Assembly: GCF_000613125.1 (NCBI RefSeq)
Contig: NZ_HG964497.1
Location: 1,498,011 to 1,562,010 of the forward strand
Reading direction: 5' to 3'
Origin: Bacillus sp. EB01
Lineage (GTDB): Bacteria > Bacillota > Bacilli > Bacillales > Cytobacillaceae
Length of the DNA: 64,000 nucleotides
Shown here piece after piece: positions 42,351 through 52,291 of this stretch (its first letter is position 1; the number at the start of each line of letters is the position of its first letter). Position numbers and translations under genes: made by a program. Under the pieces are notes generated by a model that had not been told where the DNA came from, made no database searches, and saw only the letters and a program-made list of their open reading frames with translations.

Positions 42351-45300
42351 CTACAACCGCGCACTTTTAATTACAGTCCAGCCGCTGTAGATTTTCGTTT
42401 TGCCTACTAACCGGTATGCCCGGACTTTGTAGTAGTATGTTTTTCCTTTAGCCAAACCGGTATTGATAAAGGAAGCCGAGCTTGTCGTTTTAATGGTTTT
42501 ATAGGTTCCGCTTTTAGTAGTGGACCGGGAGATTTCATATCCAGTCGCACCGGCTACCTTGCCCCATGTAAGTTTGATGCTTGATGAGGTGTACCTCGCA
42601 GCTGTGAAACCCGCAGGGACAGAAGGCAATGGCTTAGTTGAAACCGCTGCGGAATATCCACTATATACGTTAATCTTTCCAACTGTCCGGTATGCCCTGA
42701 TTTTATAATAATAAAGCTTATTGGTTGTCAGGGCTGAGTTCGTGAAGCTGGTTGCTTTCGTTGTCCCAACATAGGAATAGGTGCCTGTACTGGAGGTAGC
42801 TCTGTACACGGCGTATCCTGTTGCTCCGCTTACTGCTCCCCAGCTGACCTTGATGCTGTTATAGGACGCGGAAGCTGCTTTTACGGATGCCGGGACTGAC
42901 GGAACCGGCTTGGCGGTGACCGTACTTGAATATCCGCTGTATACTTTAACTGTGCCAACCAGGCGATAGGCCCTGACTTTGTAATAATAAGGACTGTTTG
43001 TTGCTAATCCTGTATTGGTGAAGCTTGCGTACTTGGTTGTGCCAACATAAGTATACTTTCCTGTGCTGGACGCTGCCCGGTACACATCGTACCCCGTTGC
43101 CCCGCTCACTGCTCCCCAGCTGATTTTGATGCTGTTATAGGATGCAGAAGCTGCTTTGACGAAACCTGGAACGGATGGAACAGGTTTTGCGGAACCCGCA
43201 GCTGAGTAATCACTGTAAACTTTGGACCCGCCCACCGTCTGATATGCACGTATTTTGAAATAGTACGTGGCATTGGTTGCCAGGCTTCCTTTTGTAAAAC
43301 TTGTCGTTGAAGTTGAGCCTGCATACGAGTAGGTTCCCGACGGCGAAGTTGCCATGTACACTTCATATCCAGTCGCTCCGCTCACTGCACCCCAGCTGAT
43401 TTTGATACTGTTGTAGGAAGCAGAAGCTGCCTTCACCTGAATAGGCGCTGCCGGTTTCACGGTTATTTTCCGCACAGCGGCCGCCTTGTTTCCGGATGAA
43501 TCAGTAACAGTGTACGTCACTGAGTACGTACCTGCAACCTTCAAATTCACCAACCCGTCCATCACAATGCTTGATGTCAAATCCCCATCAACATTGTCTG
43601 TTGCTTTCACTCCATCGAGAGGATTGAAACTCGCATTCACAAAGACTGTTTTGTCTGCCACACCTGAGAAAACTGGCTGTTGGTCATCGATAACTGTCAC
43701 AGTCCGCGTGGCCTTAGCTGTGTTGCCTGCATTATCGGAAACAGAGTACTCTAGCAGATAATTTCCCGGTTTGCCTGTATTAACAATTCCGGTCACTTTG
43801 ATACTGCCCGTCAGGTCGCCATCGATGGTGTCAACAGCCGTAATTCCTGCAAGCGAATCGAATTTGCTTCCAGCCTTAATGCTGGGATCTGTGATTCCTT
43901 TAAAAATCGGCTTGTCCGTGTCAACAGCTTTAATTGTCAACTTGTATTCCTTTACCGTGCCATTCTTCGAAGTAACCTTAATAACATGAACATTGTTGCC
44001 AAATACCAAGTTGACTGGAGTTATCCCTGTTACAACTGCACTCGGGTCTTCCGGTTCTGCGTTTACCATGACGGTGCCAGCAGAAATCGGTACAATTGCT
44101 TCATACTCTGTTACATCAGGCGAAAATGGTATGTTCAACTGGTACCCGCCAACAGAAATGCCAGCCAAATTCGCGTTGGCTCCATTGCTGATATAGAACA
44201 GTCCTGGTCTGGATATGGAAACGGTATTACCAGCCATATCTTCAATAGAAGTAAATTGAGCGTGGACTTGCCCAAAAGAGCTTTCGTTTAGTTCAAGGTA
44301 GACCTCAAACCTCCTGCCCTCGCTGCCTGCCACTTCCGACATTGCAAATTCCTTATTAACCGCGCCTGACAGTTTGATTTTCACACCAGGCTTGAGGGGC
44401 TCACTGAATTCACCAACGACATGAACAAAGTCGCCTCGTCCATATACCTTTTCATCTGTGGTCACCGATACAAGTTCAGGTTTTTTCCCATCAGCAAAAA
44501 ATAAATCGTGAGTTGAATTGGTGCTTGAATTTCCAAAGTCGTCCTGGAAATCATGGAAAAGCCCCTGTATCATTCCTTGATCCTGGCTTGTAACAGTGTA
44601 TTCGTAGCTGTACTGAAGTCCATTGCTGCCTGGGACCACAGACATGTCCACATTTTGATGCGGCGTTCCCCCAAGCAGAATCATCTTGACGCCGGGGTTG
44701 ACAGGTTCTGTTAATGTCATGGTAACCAGCACCTTATCCCCGAGCTTCGCCTTGTCCGTTGAAGATTCAACCTTTTCAACGATTGGCGGGAGACCATCCG
44801 TTATAAATAAATTGTCTTTTTTATATTCGTCGTAAAAATTGCCGGCGTAATCAACCATGTCAGTTAATGAGGCACGTACTTGGCCCGAAGCTCCCCATGG
44901 CACTGAATAGCCATAGACAAATTCCTTCCCAGCGCTGCCCTCAACCTCTGACATCACAACTTCTTGGAGCTCTGCTCCGCCTTCAAGCGACAGCTTTACG
45001 CCGGCTTTCATTTTTTCAGAAAAACTGGCCCTAATTATCACCAAATCCCAGAGCTTTGCTTTTTCATGGGAAACGGTCAGAGACGTAACCGGAGCGGTCC
45101 TGCCAATCTTAGTAAATATGTTAGCCTCCAGATACGGATCAAAACGGGTTCCATCGGTCAAAACAATATCCTTCACTTCCGCATGGACAGAACCTTTAGA
45201 GTAATCGGCCGGAACTGTATATTGGTACATATACTTCAATCCATTACTTCCCGATACTTCTGTCATCGACACTCCAGTCTGCTTGACAGCCCCGGTAAGC

Positions 45301-47339
45301 GCAAGCCTGAAACCAGGCTTTACAGGCTGGTAAAATTCTGCTGTGAACGTCACTTTTTCTCCAGGCTTTGCCTCACTTTTTGACACAGTGAGCGACTTTA
45401 ACGGAACAACCTGGAATAACTCGGATTTTGCAAATGGGTTTCCGAAAAAGTCAGTCGTACCAGGCATCGAAATTGATACCCGCCCAACATCACCTTTGTC
45501 CACCAAGTATGATGCTACTCCCTGTTCATCAAATTCACCAGTGAAGGCAACAGAGCCACTCAGGGTAAATGCATTGCTTTGTTTCGTAAAAAAGCGGTTA
45601 TTCTTCGATATGATATGAACCGTATCGCCCGGCTTGGCAACCCTTTTGTCGACTGATACTGCGGATGAAGCGGCGTTCACATCCCAGCTAGTTGAAACCA
45701 CAGTTCCATCACTCTTCAAGCCGACCGTGTAATCCTTTCCAGCGGAAATAGCAACAATGTCTTTCCACTCTTCAACATTTAGCTGTCCAAACGAATTCAG
45801 GCCAGTGGCAACAACTGTTCCGTCCTGTTTCAGGCCAACTGCATGCCGCCATCCTAAAGCAATCGACTTGATATCTTTCCATCCATCAAAGTTCATGATG
45901 TCACTTCTAAGACCGGTTCCAACAACGGTTCCATCATGCTTGAGTCCAACCGTATATGTCGAGCCAGCTGCGACCTGCTTTATATTGGTCCAGCTGCCAA
46001 CGTCACCTTGCCCGTATTCATTTTGACCTGCAGCAATTACTGTCCCATCAGACTTTACTCCGATTGTGTGGAACTCCCCTGCGGATACTTGGACAATATC
46101 ACGCCAGTCTTCTACCTTTGTTTGACCACTATAATTATAGCCAGTAGCTACAACCGTTCCGTCACGCTTTAACCCGACAGTATGGGAATCTCCAGCAGAC
46201 ACCTGGATGATGTCCGTCCAGCCCTCCACTTTTCGTTCCCCATTGCCGGTATTCCCGGCAGATACGACCGTGCCATCCTTTTTAACGCCAAAGCTAGTGG
46301 CACGTCCCGCCGAAATTTGGACAATATCATTCCAATTCCCAACAAATGCCTGCCCATAGCCCGTACCGCCCTGGGCAACAACCGTTCCATCCTTTTTCAA
46401 GCCTAAAATATGCTTTTCCCCAGCGGAAATGGCGGTAATATCCGTCCAGCTGCCCACCTGCTTTTGCCCGCCAAACGAATCACCCACAACAAGGAGCGTA
46501 CCATCACTTTTTAGCGCAGCGGTAAAATAATTTGTTGCTTGAACGGCAACGATATTTTTCCAATCGGAAAAATTCAATTGCCCTTCATGACTCCTGCCAG
46601 CACCGACAAGCGTGCCATCACTCCTCAAACCAACAAGATGCTCGTCCCCTGAAGAAATGGCAACAATATTTGTCCAGCTGCTTACCTGGTCTTTTAATAA
46701 GCCGGATGCCACGACGGTTCCATCCGATTTCAATCCGGCTATATGGGTATTTCCAGCCGTAACAGCGACAATATTCTTCCACTGTTCCACCTCAGCAGGT
46801 GGAGCATTACGCCCTGTTACAACAACAGTCCCATCCCGCTTCAACCCCGCATACATCTCATCAGCCGCAGAAATCGAGGCTATATCCTTCCAACCGCTAA
46901 CATCATATCCGTATCTTCCTGCAAAAAGGACAGTTCCGTCTTCCTTAAGCCCCAGAAGAGAGGCCCAGTTACTAGAAATTTCTTTAATACCCTTCCAGTC
47001 CGCTACCTGCTGGGTTAACTCTGGTTGATAATCTTCTGTAACTACAACCGTGCCGTCTTTCTTCAAACCAACGGTACTACCATCCATGGAAGATAGGAAC
47101 CTAATATCCTTCCACTCACTAATTTCCGATTTCTCGTCGGTAAAAGCTGTTTCCAGAACTGTGCCGTCCTCCTGGAGAACAGAAATTCTATGCTCCTCGG
47201 AAGCAATAAACCCTTTATATTTTGAGGCAGCTTCAATTGTCAGCAAACCCTCCGCTTTTCCCTCGAGCACCAAGTTTTGCGGCAGCAAGCCAACCAGCAG
47301 CACCATAACCAAAAACAGCGGAATAACCTTCTTGCTCAT
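42351..47339 (-). CDS. Giant secreted RCC1-repeat / Ig-like / FN3 protein
   Basis: The 1662-residue exported protein has a signal peptide (residues 1-29). Residues about 40-560 hold 14 RCC1-like repeats of about 38 residues with the core GLKxDGTVVA and ending WxDI. Then come about five Ig-like segments beginning like SLTVSKSEAKPGEKVTFTAEF (about 590-1090), a cadherin-like beta-sandwich (about 1100-1180), two DUF5011-type segments (about 1190-1340) and four fibronectin-type-III-like repeats (about 1345-1660; NSIKISWGAVSGATGY). No enzyme domain or sortase motif is seen. It is probably an adhesin-like or matrix protein. The frame extends to 47606, but a signal peptide and GGGGGAAAGG place the start at ATG 47339. 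Confidence 0.88.
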   Translation of the reverse strand: MSKKVIPLFLVMVLLVGLLPQNLVLEGKAEGLLTIEAASKYKGFIASEEHRISVLQEDGTVLETAFTDEKSEISEWKDIRFLSSMDGSTVGLKKDGTVVVTEDYQPELTQQVADWKGIKEISSNWASLLGLKEDGTVLFAGRYGYDVSGWKDIASISAADEMYAGLKRDGTVVVTGRNAPPAEVEQWKNIVAVTAGNTHIAGLKSDGTVVASGLLKDQVSSWTNIVAISSGDEHLVGLRSDGTLVGAGRSHEGQLNFSDWKNIVAVQATNYFTAALKSDGTLLVVGDSFGGQKQVGSWTDITAISAGEKHILGLKKDGTVVAQGGTGYGQAFVGNWNDIVQISAGRATSFGVKKDGTVVSAGNTGNGERKVEGWTDIIQVSAGDSHTVGLKRDGTVVATGYNYSGQTKVEDWRDIVQVSAGEFHTIGVKSDGTVIAAGQNEYGQGDVGSWTNIKQVAAGSTYTVGLKHDGTVVGTGLRSDIMNFDGWKDIKSIALGWRHAVGLKQDGTVVATGLNSFGQLNVEEWKDIVAISAGKDYTVGLKSDGTVVSTSWDVNAASSAVSVDKRVAKPGDTVHIISKNNRFFTKQSNAFTLSGSVAFTGEFDEQGVASYLVDKGDVGRVSISMPGTTDFFGNPFAKSELFQVVPLKSLTVSKSEAKPGEKVTFTAEFYQPVKPGFRLALTGAVKQTGVSMTEVSGSNGLKYMYQYTVPADYSKGSVHAEVKDIVLTDGTRFDPYLEANIFTKIGRTAPVTSLTVSHEKAKLWDLVIIRASFSEKMKAGVKLSLEGGAELQEVVMSEVEGSAGKEFVYGYSVPWGASGQVRASLTDMVDYAGNFYDEYKKDNLFITDGLPPIVEKVESSTDKAKLGDKVLVTMTLTEPVNPGVKMILLGGTPHQNVDMSVVPGSNGLQYSYEYTVTSQDQGMIQGLFHDFQDDFGNSSTNSTHDLFFADGKKPELVSVTTDEKVYGRGDFVHVVGEFSEPLKPGVKIKLSGAVNKEFAMSEVAGSEGRRFEVYLELNESSFGQVHAQFTSIEDMAGNTVSISRPGLFYISNGANANLAGISVGGYQLNIPFSPDVTEYEAIVPISAGTVMVNAEPEDPSAVVTGITPVNLVFGNNVHVIKVTSKNGTVKEYKLTIKAVDTDKPIFKGITDPSIKAGSKFDSLAGITAVDTIDGDLTGSIKVTGIVNTGKPGNYLLEYSVSDNAGNTAKATRTVTVIDDQQPVFSGVADKTVFVNASFNPLDGVKATDNVDGDLTSSIVMDGLVNLKVAGTYSVTYTVTDSSGNKAAAVRKITVKPAAPIQVKAASASYNSIKISWGAVSGATGYEVYMATSPSGTYSYAGSTSTTSFTKGSLATNATYYFKIRAYQTVGGSKVYSDYSAAGSAKPVPSVPGFVKAASASYNSIKISWGAVSGATGYDVYRAASSTGKYTYVGTTKYASFTNTGLATNSPYYYKVRAYRLVGTVKVYSGYSSTVTAKPVPSVPASVKAASASYNSIKVSWGAVSGATGYAVYRATSSTGTYSYVGTTKATSFTNSALTTNKLYYYKIRAYRTVGKINVYSGYSAAVSTKPLPSVPAGFTAARYTSSSIKLTWGKVAGATGYEISRSTTKSGTYKTIKTTSSASFINTGLAKGKTYYYKVRAYRLVGKTKIYSGWTVIKSARL

Positions 47340-47624
47340 TAACCTTTCCCCCTGTGTAACCAGCATTTTTACTAGATATTGACTTTTATAGTGTAGCTGA
47401 TTACAAGGAAATAGTTTAGCACCTTTTGGAAAATAATTTATGGAAAAAATGGAATATCCTTGACGAGCAGAGACCCGTTTGAAATCGAAAAAAATCGTAA
47501 AGTTGAGGCAGGGGACGAAGTGCTGGCCTTGGTTATTCACCAACCGGAGTAGGACAGGTACCTGAGTGGGGGTATGAGAAGGGATGTAAGCACCGCTGTG
47601 GAACAACTTCCAATAAGAAAAAAC

Positions 47625-47682
47625 TAATTAAAAGGCATAAATTAAAAGGCATAAAAAAGACCCCGTTAAAAACGGGGCCTAA
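47625..47682 (-). terminator. Terminator of the lipoprotein gene, with a 14-bp duplication
   Basis: CCCCGTT (47661-47667)/AACGGGG (47671-47677), followed on the minus strand by TCTTTTTT. Next to it AATTAAAAGGCATA is present twice in tandem. Confidence 0.8.
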
Positions 47683-47687
47683 ATCTA

Positions 47688-48197
47688 TTAATTCACTTCT
47701 TTGCTCAAATCCGGTTGCCTTAATCCAACGGCTTCAAAAACTTTTCCAAGCTTTTCTTGGCCAGCCGCAAAAGTAGCGTCACTTGCCTCAAAGGCAGGTG
47801 CGGGCTTTTTCAGTTCCTCTGCTTTTTGCTCATACGATGAGCTAAAGTCTTTAAGCGCAGCTTCAAGATCCGCTTTTTGATCCTTCAACTCTTCCGGAAT
47901 TTCTAGACCGGATACCGCTTTAGCAACATTGCTTGCAGACTCTGCTGCAGCAGTTTTCTCTTCAGCTGTCGGTTTTTCCGCACCCATGTAGGCACCTAAA
48001 CCAGCGTCCTGCGCATTAATTTCACTTACGAGATTATTATAGAATTGGACAAGAGCTTTTTTCGGATTCGCTTTTTCCTCCGTAGATGCCGCAGAATCTT
48101 TTGACTCCTTATCATCTGCCTTCTGGTCACTGTTTGAACAAGCTGCCAATGCAAGAGCAAGTGCCAGTGTCATTACTGCTAACCATTTCTTTTTCAT
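47688..48197 (-). CDS. Small helical lipoprotein
   Basis: The 169-residue product has a lipoprotein signal (LALAAC, Cys20), a charged linker, and a helical domain (KKALVQFYNNLVSEINAQDAGLG, AASNVAKAVSG, KADLEAALKDFSSSYEQKAEEL). No family is recognised with certainty. It stands alone between terminators. Confidence 0.7.
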   Translation of the reverse strand: MKKKWLAVMTLALALALAACSNSDQKADDKESKDSAASTEEKANPKKALVQFYNNLVSEINAQDAGLGAYMGAEKPTAEEKTAAAESASNVAKAVSGLEIPEELKDQKADLEAALKDFSSSYEQKAEELKKPAPAFEASDATFAAGQEKLGKVFEAVGLRQPDLSKEVN

Positions 48198-48439
48198 CGA
48201 TTACTTCCCCCTTATTTTTTGATATGTTCTTTTCATACACAATCAAAATGTGTACAAAGACAACATTTTTTATTATAACAACATTTCCTAATATTTCAAC
48301 AAATATGGTACTTTAGTCATACTTATTTTTCCTTTTCAGCAAAAACAACCCAAATCCACCTGCTTAACCACGCAAAAAAGGAGCGCAGGCCTATACTGCC
48401 CAGCACTCTCACACCAAACTGGCAAAGCCATCCTAACCT

Positions 48440-48567
48440 GCGTGGAACACCTACTCATGAAACAAAAAAATTCGGGTGGTGCCAGGCATCTCAACGAACT
48501 CCCGCAGCAACATCTCGTGGAACAATCCGCCTGAAACAAGAAAAAACAGGGAGTGACAGCCCCCTAC
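48440..48567. repeat. Two diverged copies of the GTGGAACA...GTGACAGGCA element
   Basis: CGTGGAACACCTACTCATGAAACA with GGTGGTGCCAGGCATCT (48440-48490) is followed by CGTGGAACAATCCGCCTGAAACA with GGGAGTGACAGCC (48513-48560). The right copy lies directly behind the minus-strand gene ending at 48564. Confidence 0.6.
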
Positions 48568-49028
48568 CTCTTAGTCCTATCGCTCACGATATCCTTCAGC
48601 GTTCGATTTATAACCGGATAGTCTTTCTTAGAAATGCAATAATAGGTATAAATGAAAATCTGTTCCCTATCATGGGTATTTAAGATAAAGGCCGGCGTCT
48701 TGATTCCTAAAAACCCGGTCGGGATCTCGTTCTCTACTTCCACTTTCCGAATTTTGTTCAAGTTGAGCTTCCGATTCTTCACAATAATCGATTCCTGATC
48801 ATAGCGAAACATCTCCTTATCACTGAACAGCAGAATCAGAACCATCAGCCCCATCCTTCCGAAAAAGATTATGCCAAGGACCCCCGCTATAATCGAAAAG
48901 AATTTACGAATAAAGCTTGCTTCCAAATATATACTTGCCAGAATCAAGGATATCCCGGTAATAACAAAACCAATACATACAGCCAAACGTCCTAAAATCG
49001 TAGATGTTTTATAGTTTACTACTTTCAT
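48564..49028 (-). CDS. Membrane protein with PH-like tail
   Basis: The 154-residue protein has two membrane segments (about 12-32 and 40-65) and a cytoplasmic beta-rich part (RYDQESIIVKNRKLNLNKI, FLGIKTPAFILNTHDREQ) that resembles the PH-like proteins of the STM3941/YdbS type. Function unknown. GGGGGA precedes ATG 49028. Confidence 0.65.
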   Translation of the reverse strand: MKVVNYKTSTILGRLAVCIGFVITGISLILASIYLEASFIRKFFSIIAGVLGIIFFGRMGLMVLILLFSDKEMFRYDQESIIVKNRKLNLNKIRKVEVENEIPTGFLGIKTPAFILNTHDREQIFIYTYYCISKKDYPVINRTLKDIVSDRTKR

Positions 49029-49120
49029 AGTTCCCCCTATGGTTCCCTAAGTAATCGATTTACGTTCTCCAAATATGCGGCAAAAGTGCTAGCAAGTTCT
49101 GCTATGATGCTTGAATTCTT

Positions 49121-49228
49121 TTACTCCTCTAAATCATAAAGTCGTTTTATTAGCCGGGTTTTTCCAGCCCCCTCCAAGCCGGTTATCGCAACAATCGACT
49201 TGCTGTTGGTCAGGTTTAAAAGTGTCAG
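49121..49228 (-). pseudogene. Remnant with a P-loop motif
   Basis: The minus strand reads SIVAITGLEGAGKTRLIKRL within a 36-codon frame bounded by TAG upstream and TAA at 49121-49123. GLEGAGKT is a Walker A motif, but nothing else of an NTPase is present, so this is a fragment of a lost gene or, less likely, chance. Confidence 0.4.
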
Positions 49229-49231
49229 CTA

Positions 49232-49477
49232 ATGCAGTTAAACAACCAATCAATCGCCCAGACAGAATTAATTCAGTCTATACTGAATCTTCTCCAACAA
49301 CACCAGCTACACAGTGAAGAAACACGAAACACCCTAAGTACAAAGCTCAGTGAAGAACAGGCTGCATTAAAAAGCGATCTAGAACTTCAAAAGAAGCAGC
49401 AAATCAAATTGGGAGTACTCCTAGGAACTGTCCAAATCGTTCTCTCTATCAGCATTCTGGCTACTGTCTTGTTATAA
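49232..49477 (+). CDS. Small coiled-coil protein with C-terminal membrane anchor
   Basis: The 81-residue frame encodes a polar helix (ELIQSILNLLQQHQLHSEE, STKLSEEQAALKSDLELQKK) and a hydrophobic C-terminus (IKLGVLLGTVQIVLSISILA) that could anchor it. AGGT lies 16 bases upstream, too far for a good ribosome site, so expression is uncertain. No family is recognised. Confidence 0.5.
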   Translation: MQLNNQSIAQTELIQSILNLLQQHQLHSEETRNTLSTKLSEEQAALKSDLELQKKQQIKLGVLLGTVQIVLSISILATVLL

Positions 49478-49511
49478 TTTAAAGCTATGAATTTAGTAAC
49501 CTAAGGGAATA

Positions 49512-49552
49512 GGGATGGTTCTGATTCCATTAGGGAATTCTGAGCCATCCCA
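49512..49552. terminator. GGGATGGTTC hairpin between convergent genes
   Basis: GGGATGGTTC...ATTCC pairs with GGAAT...GAGCCATCCC. It is a diverged member of the GGGACGGTTC family. Confidence 0.55.
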
Positions 49553-49580
49553 TAGTAGTGGTAATGATAATTTTCTTCAA

Positions 49581-50855
49581 CTATTTGTTAAGTATTTTTA
49601 TTTCAATAGCTTCTTTCGATTCTCTTTGTTTCCTTTGATCATAAGAGTTAATAATATAATAGCTAACTTTACAATCCACTCTAATTTTTTGATTCTTTAT
49701 ATTTCTCACCTGAAAATATATATCCTCTCCATCATCCGATGTTATAAACCCTGCATGCCCTTTAGGAAATAAACTTTTTACTATTCCTTTTCCCTTAGGT
49801 AGCGAGTTAAGTTTTAAGTCCTTCCAAAAACTAAGCAGCTCACGCTTACTATTAACAGGATTGCATTCTACTTGCTTTAGAACTGCAATCCTCTCAACAA
49901 GACGTTGATTAGCTGGCCAATTATTTTCCAATCGTATTTCTGATACAAAATTGTAATGCTGCAGCGCTTCTTTTAAATGTCCCATTTTTTCAAGGATATC
50001 GCCCATATATATTAGAAGCTTAATCTTATGCTTATATTCACCGCTTCGTTCTAATAAGGCAAACGCACCCATTTCTAAGGCTTTTTCAACCTCGTCTTTT
50101 TGTTTATACAAATGAAATAGTTCTTGATAAACAGTCCAGTGCTGGTTTTCTTTTGTAATCTCATGCAATCGCTTAATAGCCTCATCAGTATTACCAAGAT
50201 GGGAAATCGAAACTGCTTCTTTAATTCGGAACCATATATCGTTGTTATAATGAAATGACTTTATAGAGGATAATGCCTCTCTTGCTGTTAGAATACACCC
50301 TTCATATTGTTTCGTTTCAAATAATGCCTTAATCCTGTATTGATACCAGGATTCTAAGGGAGATGCCAATTCTCTTCTCTTACCGTTTTGATCGGTGAAT
50401 GAATACGTTTCCCGGGATAACAGCTTGGGATCCAGCAAATCCGACCAATACAATAGTTGATTATAGTTTGTTGCTGGTTTACTTTTAATAAATTTGATTA
50501 CATCTAGTACAGTCCGTTCATATGCAGAATATTGCTCTTGCTTTGTATTATTCACTATAAAATTTGCTGCAGAGTAAAGTTGATTCTCATCCTCGGTATT
50601 CTTGATTACCTTCTTATATAAATGCCAGCTGTAAAGATTTGTATTTGTACGAAAATCAGGATTTTTCTTATAAAGAAAGTGATTTACTTTCAGAGCATAA
50701 TCTAATTTACCTACTTTACCTAAAGTACTGCTATAAAAATACCAGGACCATTCATTAAACGATTCACGCTCAGTCTCGTAGGCTTTCTCAAAGTAAGGCA
50801 AAGCTTCTTGAAAGCTTTTATTTTTAGCTAGTTCTAGCGCCTTTTCCAAATACAT
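49581..50855 (-). CDS. TPR protein with C-terminal cold-shock-like domain
   Basis: About 424 residues of tetratricopeptide-like helix pairs (ALPYFEKAYETERESFNEWSW; RLHEITKENQHWTVYQELFHL; EALQHYNFVSEIRLENNWPA), then a C-terminal OB fold (about 350-422) with GIVKSLFPKGHAGFITSDDG and EDIYFQVRNI. These correspond to the KGFGFI and VFVHF nucleic-acid-binding strands of cold-shock proteins, although the aromatic positions are only partly kept. It probably links RNA or ssDNA to protein partners. AAGGGTG favours ATG 50855 over GTG 50864. It follows the HIRAN-TPR gene by about 70 bases in the same direction. Confidence 0.75.
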   Translation of the reverse strand: MYLEKALELAKNKSFQEALPYFEKAYETERESFNEWSWYFYSSTLGKVGKLDYALKVNHFLYKKNPDFRTNTNLYSWHLYKKVIKNTEDENQLYSAANFIVNNTKQEQYSAYERTVLDVIKFIKSKPATNYNQLLYWSDLLDPKLLSRETYSFTDQNGKRRELASPLESWYQYRIKALFETKQYEGCILTAREALSSIKSFHYNNDIWFRIKEAVSISHLGNTDEAIKRLHEITKENQHWTVYQELFHLYKQKDEVEKALEMGAFALLERSGEYKHKIKLLIYMGDILEKMGHLKEALQHYNFVSEIRLENNWPANQRLVERIAVLKQVECNPVNSKRELLSFWKDLKLNSLPKGKGIVKSLFPKGHAGFITSDDGEDIYFQVRNIKNQKIRVDCKVSYYIINSYDQRKQRESKEAIEIKILNK

Positions 50856-50925
50856 ATCATACACCCTTTTTTAATGGCTAATTACCCTCTTTTTAACCGT
50901 ATCCCTACTTAAAAAAAGCCTGCTG

Positions 50926-52134
50926 TTATTTGAATAATGTCAAAATTGCTTTTCTCAACCCTTCTTGGTCTTCCCTGCATAAACGAAGGGCAAGATGCGC
51001 CTCATTGGAAGCCTGCTCAATGACGCTATCTATTTCCTCTTCCTTAATTAGGTTCAGCAAAAAAACAGCCTGAAGAAAGTGCCATCGTGGATTTTCTCCA
51101 TCCAGTTCAATCGCCTTCATAATGTACCTTGAACATGAAATAGGATGCCTCTTATCCCTGTTCATTACCTGGGCCGTATACCCCCAATATAAAGCTTTAT
51201 TAGAATTCAACTCGATTGCTTTTCTATAATGGATAAGAGTTTCATTATATTGCTCTTGCAGGAAAAATAACTCACCTAAACAAAAGTGTGCTTGAGCCTT
51301 AATCTCATTGTTGAAAGATTTTGTTTCACTAAATAACTCTTCTATTAAGGACTCCATATTCCCACTTTTTATCGCCTCTTGTACTCTCGTTAATTCAGGA
51401 TAACTTTCATTGGCTGATTCCATACTTTGTGGATGCGAGCCATGCTGCGTCTCGGGAATGGCAACATAAAAACCCAGGGAGTTGAAAATCTGCAGATTAT
51501 CCCTACAGTAGTTTGCTAGCTCATCCTCTTCATATAAATCAGCCATATACTCTAAAGTTAGCAAACATCTAAAGGCTTTCTCAAATTGGCCACTAGAAAA
51601 TAAATGTTCCGCGAAGGACCTAATAGAGTCAAGGGCCAGCCAATGGTTATTAATCATGGGCAGCAGTCGCTCAAAGTTACCTTCTAAAATATACTCTTCG
51701 GTTGATTCTGCAACAATCGTATTGAAACTATCAAAAGCAGCCTGGGATTCCTCTTCTGAATAATTATTGATTCCTTGTGCAACAGCGTCCAACATTCGTT
51801 TCTTTTCAGGATCGACATTATCATTAATATAAGAAATCTCTGTCCTAACAACGGCTATCTCCAAACCGAAATAAAAAGAGCCTCCACCAAGGATATTATG
51901 TACGTACGCGCTAAAGATTTCTCCCCTATCCATTATAGGGGCAAGGTTTCGTGCGATATCCCTTGGTACCCAGCCTACACTTTGGCCAACTTCATTCAAA
52001 ACAGCAATAGCGTTGCCATCATATTTGTTGTGATAATCCCTTTCCAACGAAAGAGTGTCAGATAACGATAATCTGGAAATAACATTTTGGCGCCCATCGT
52101 AAGTTACACCGGCAAGCTTTATGATGTGTCTCAT
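50926..52134 (-). CDS. HIRAN-TPR protein
   Basis: About 402 residues. Residues 1-105 form a HIRAN domain (IIKLAGVTYDGRQNVISRL, LERDYHNKYDGNAIAVLN, VGWVPRDIARNLAPIMDRGE). HIRAN domains bind DNA ends or damaged DNA (HLTF is the studied case) and in bacteria occur alone or with nucleases. The rest is helical with TPR repeats (about 240-390, ALYWGYTAQVMNRDKRHP). The frame opens at 52152, but AGAAAGGGA before ATG 52134 fits better and gives the HIRAN start directly. Likely first gene of an operon with the TPR/cold-shock gene. Confidence 0.83.
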   Translation of the reverse strand: MRHIIKLAGVTYDGRQNVISRLSLSDTLSLERDYHNKYDGNAIAVLNEVGQSVGWVPRDIARNLAPIMDRGEIFSAYVHNILGGGSFYFGLEIAVVRTEISYINDNVDPEKKRMLDAVAQGINNYSEEESQAAFDSFNTIVAESTEEYILEGNFERLLPMINNHWLALDSIRSFAEHLFSSGQFEKAFRCLLTLEYMADLYEEDELANYCRDNLQIFNSLGFYVAIPETQHGSHPQSMESANESYPELTRVQEAIKSGNMESLIEELFSETKSFNNEIKAQAHFCLGELFFLQEQYNETLIHYRKAIELNSNKALYWGYTAQVMNRDKRHPISCSRYIMKAIELDGENPRWHFLQAVFLLNLIKEEEIDSVIEQASNEAHLALRLCREDQEGLRKAILTLFK

Positions 52135-52291
52135 AAAATCCCTTTCTATCATTTAGTTATCTATATTTTAATAAGAAACTGCTTTTCAGTATAGGCAAAT
52201 TCAACAAAAACTTACATTTTCTGTATTCACCTGTACTTAATTCGACTATAATTAACTTGTAATCTTATCATCTTAGAAAGAAGGAGATTCC

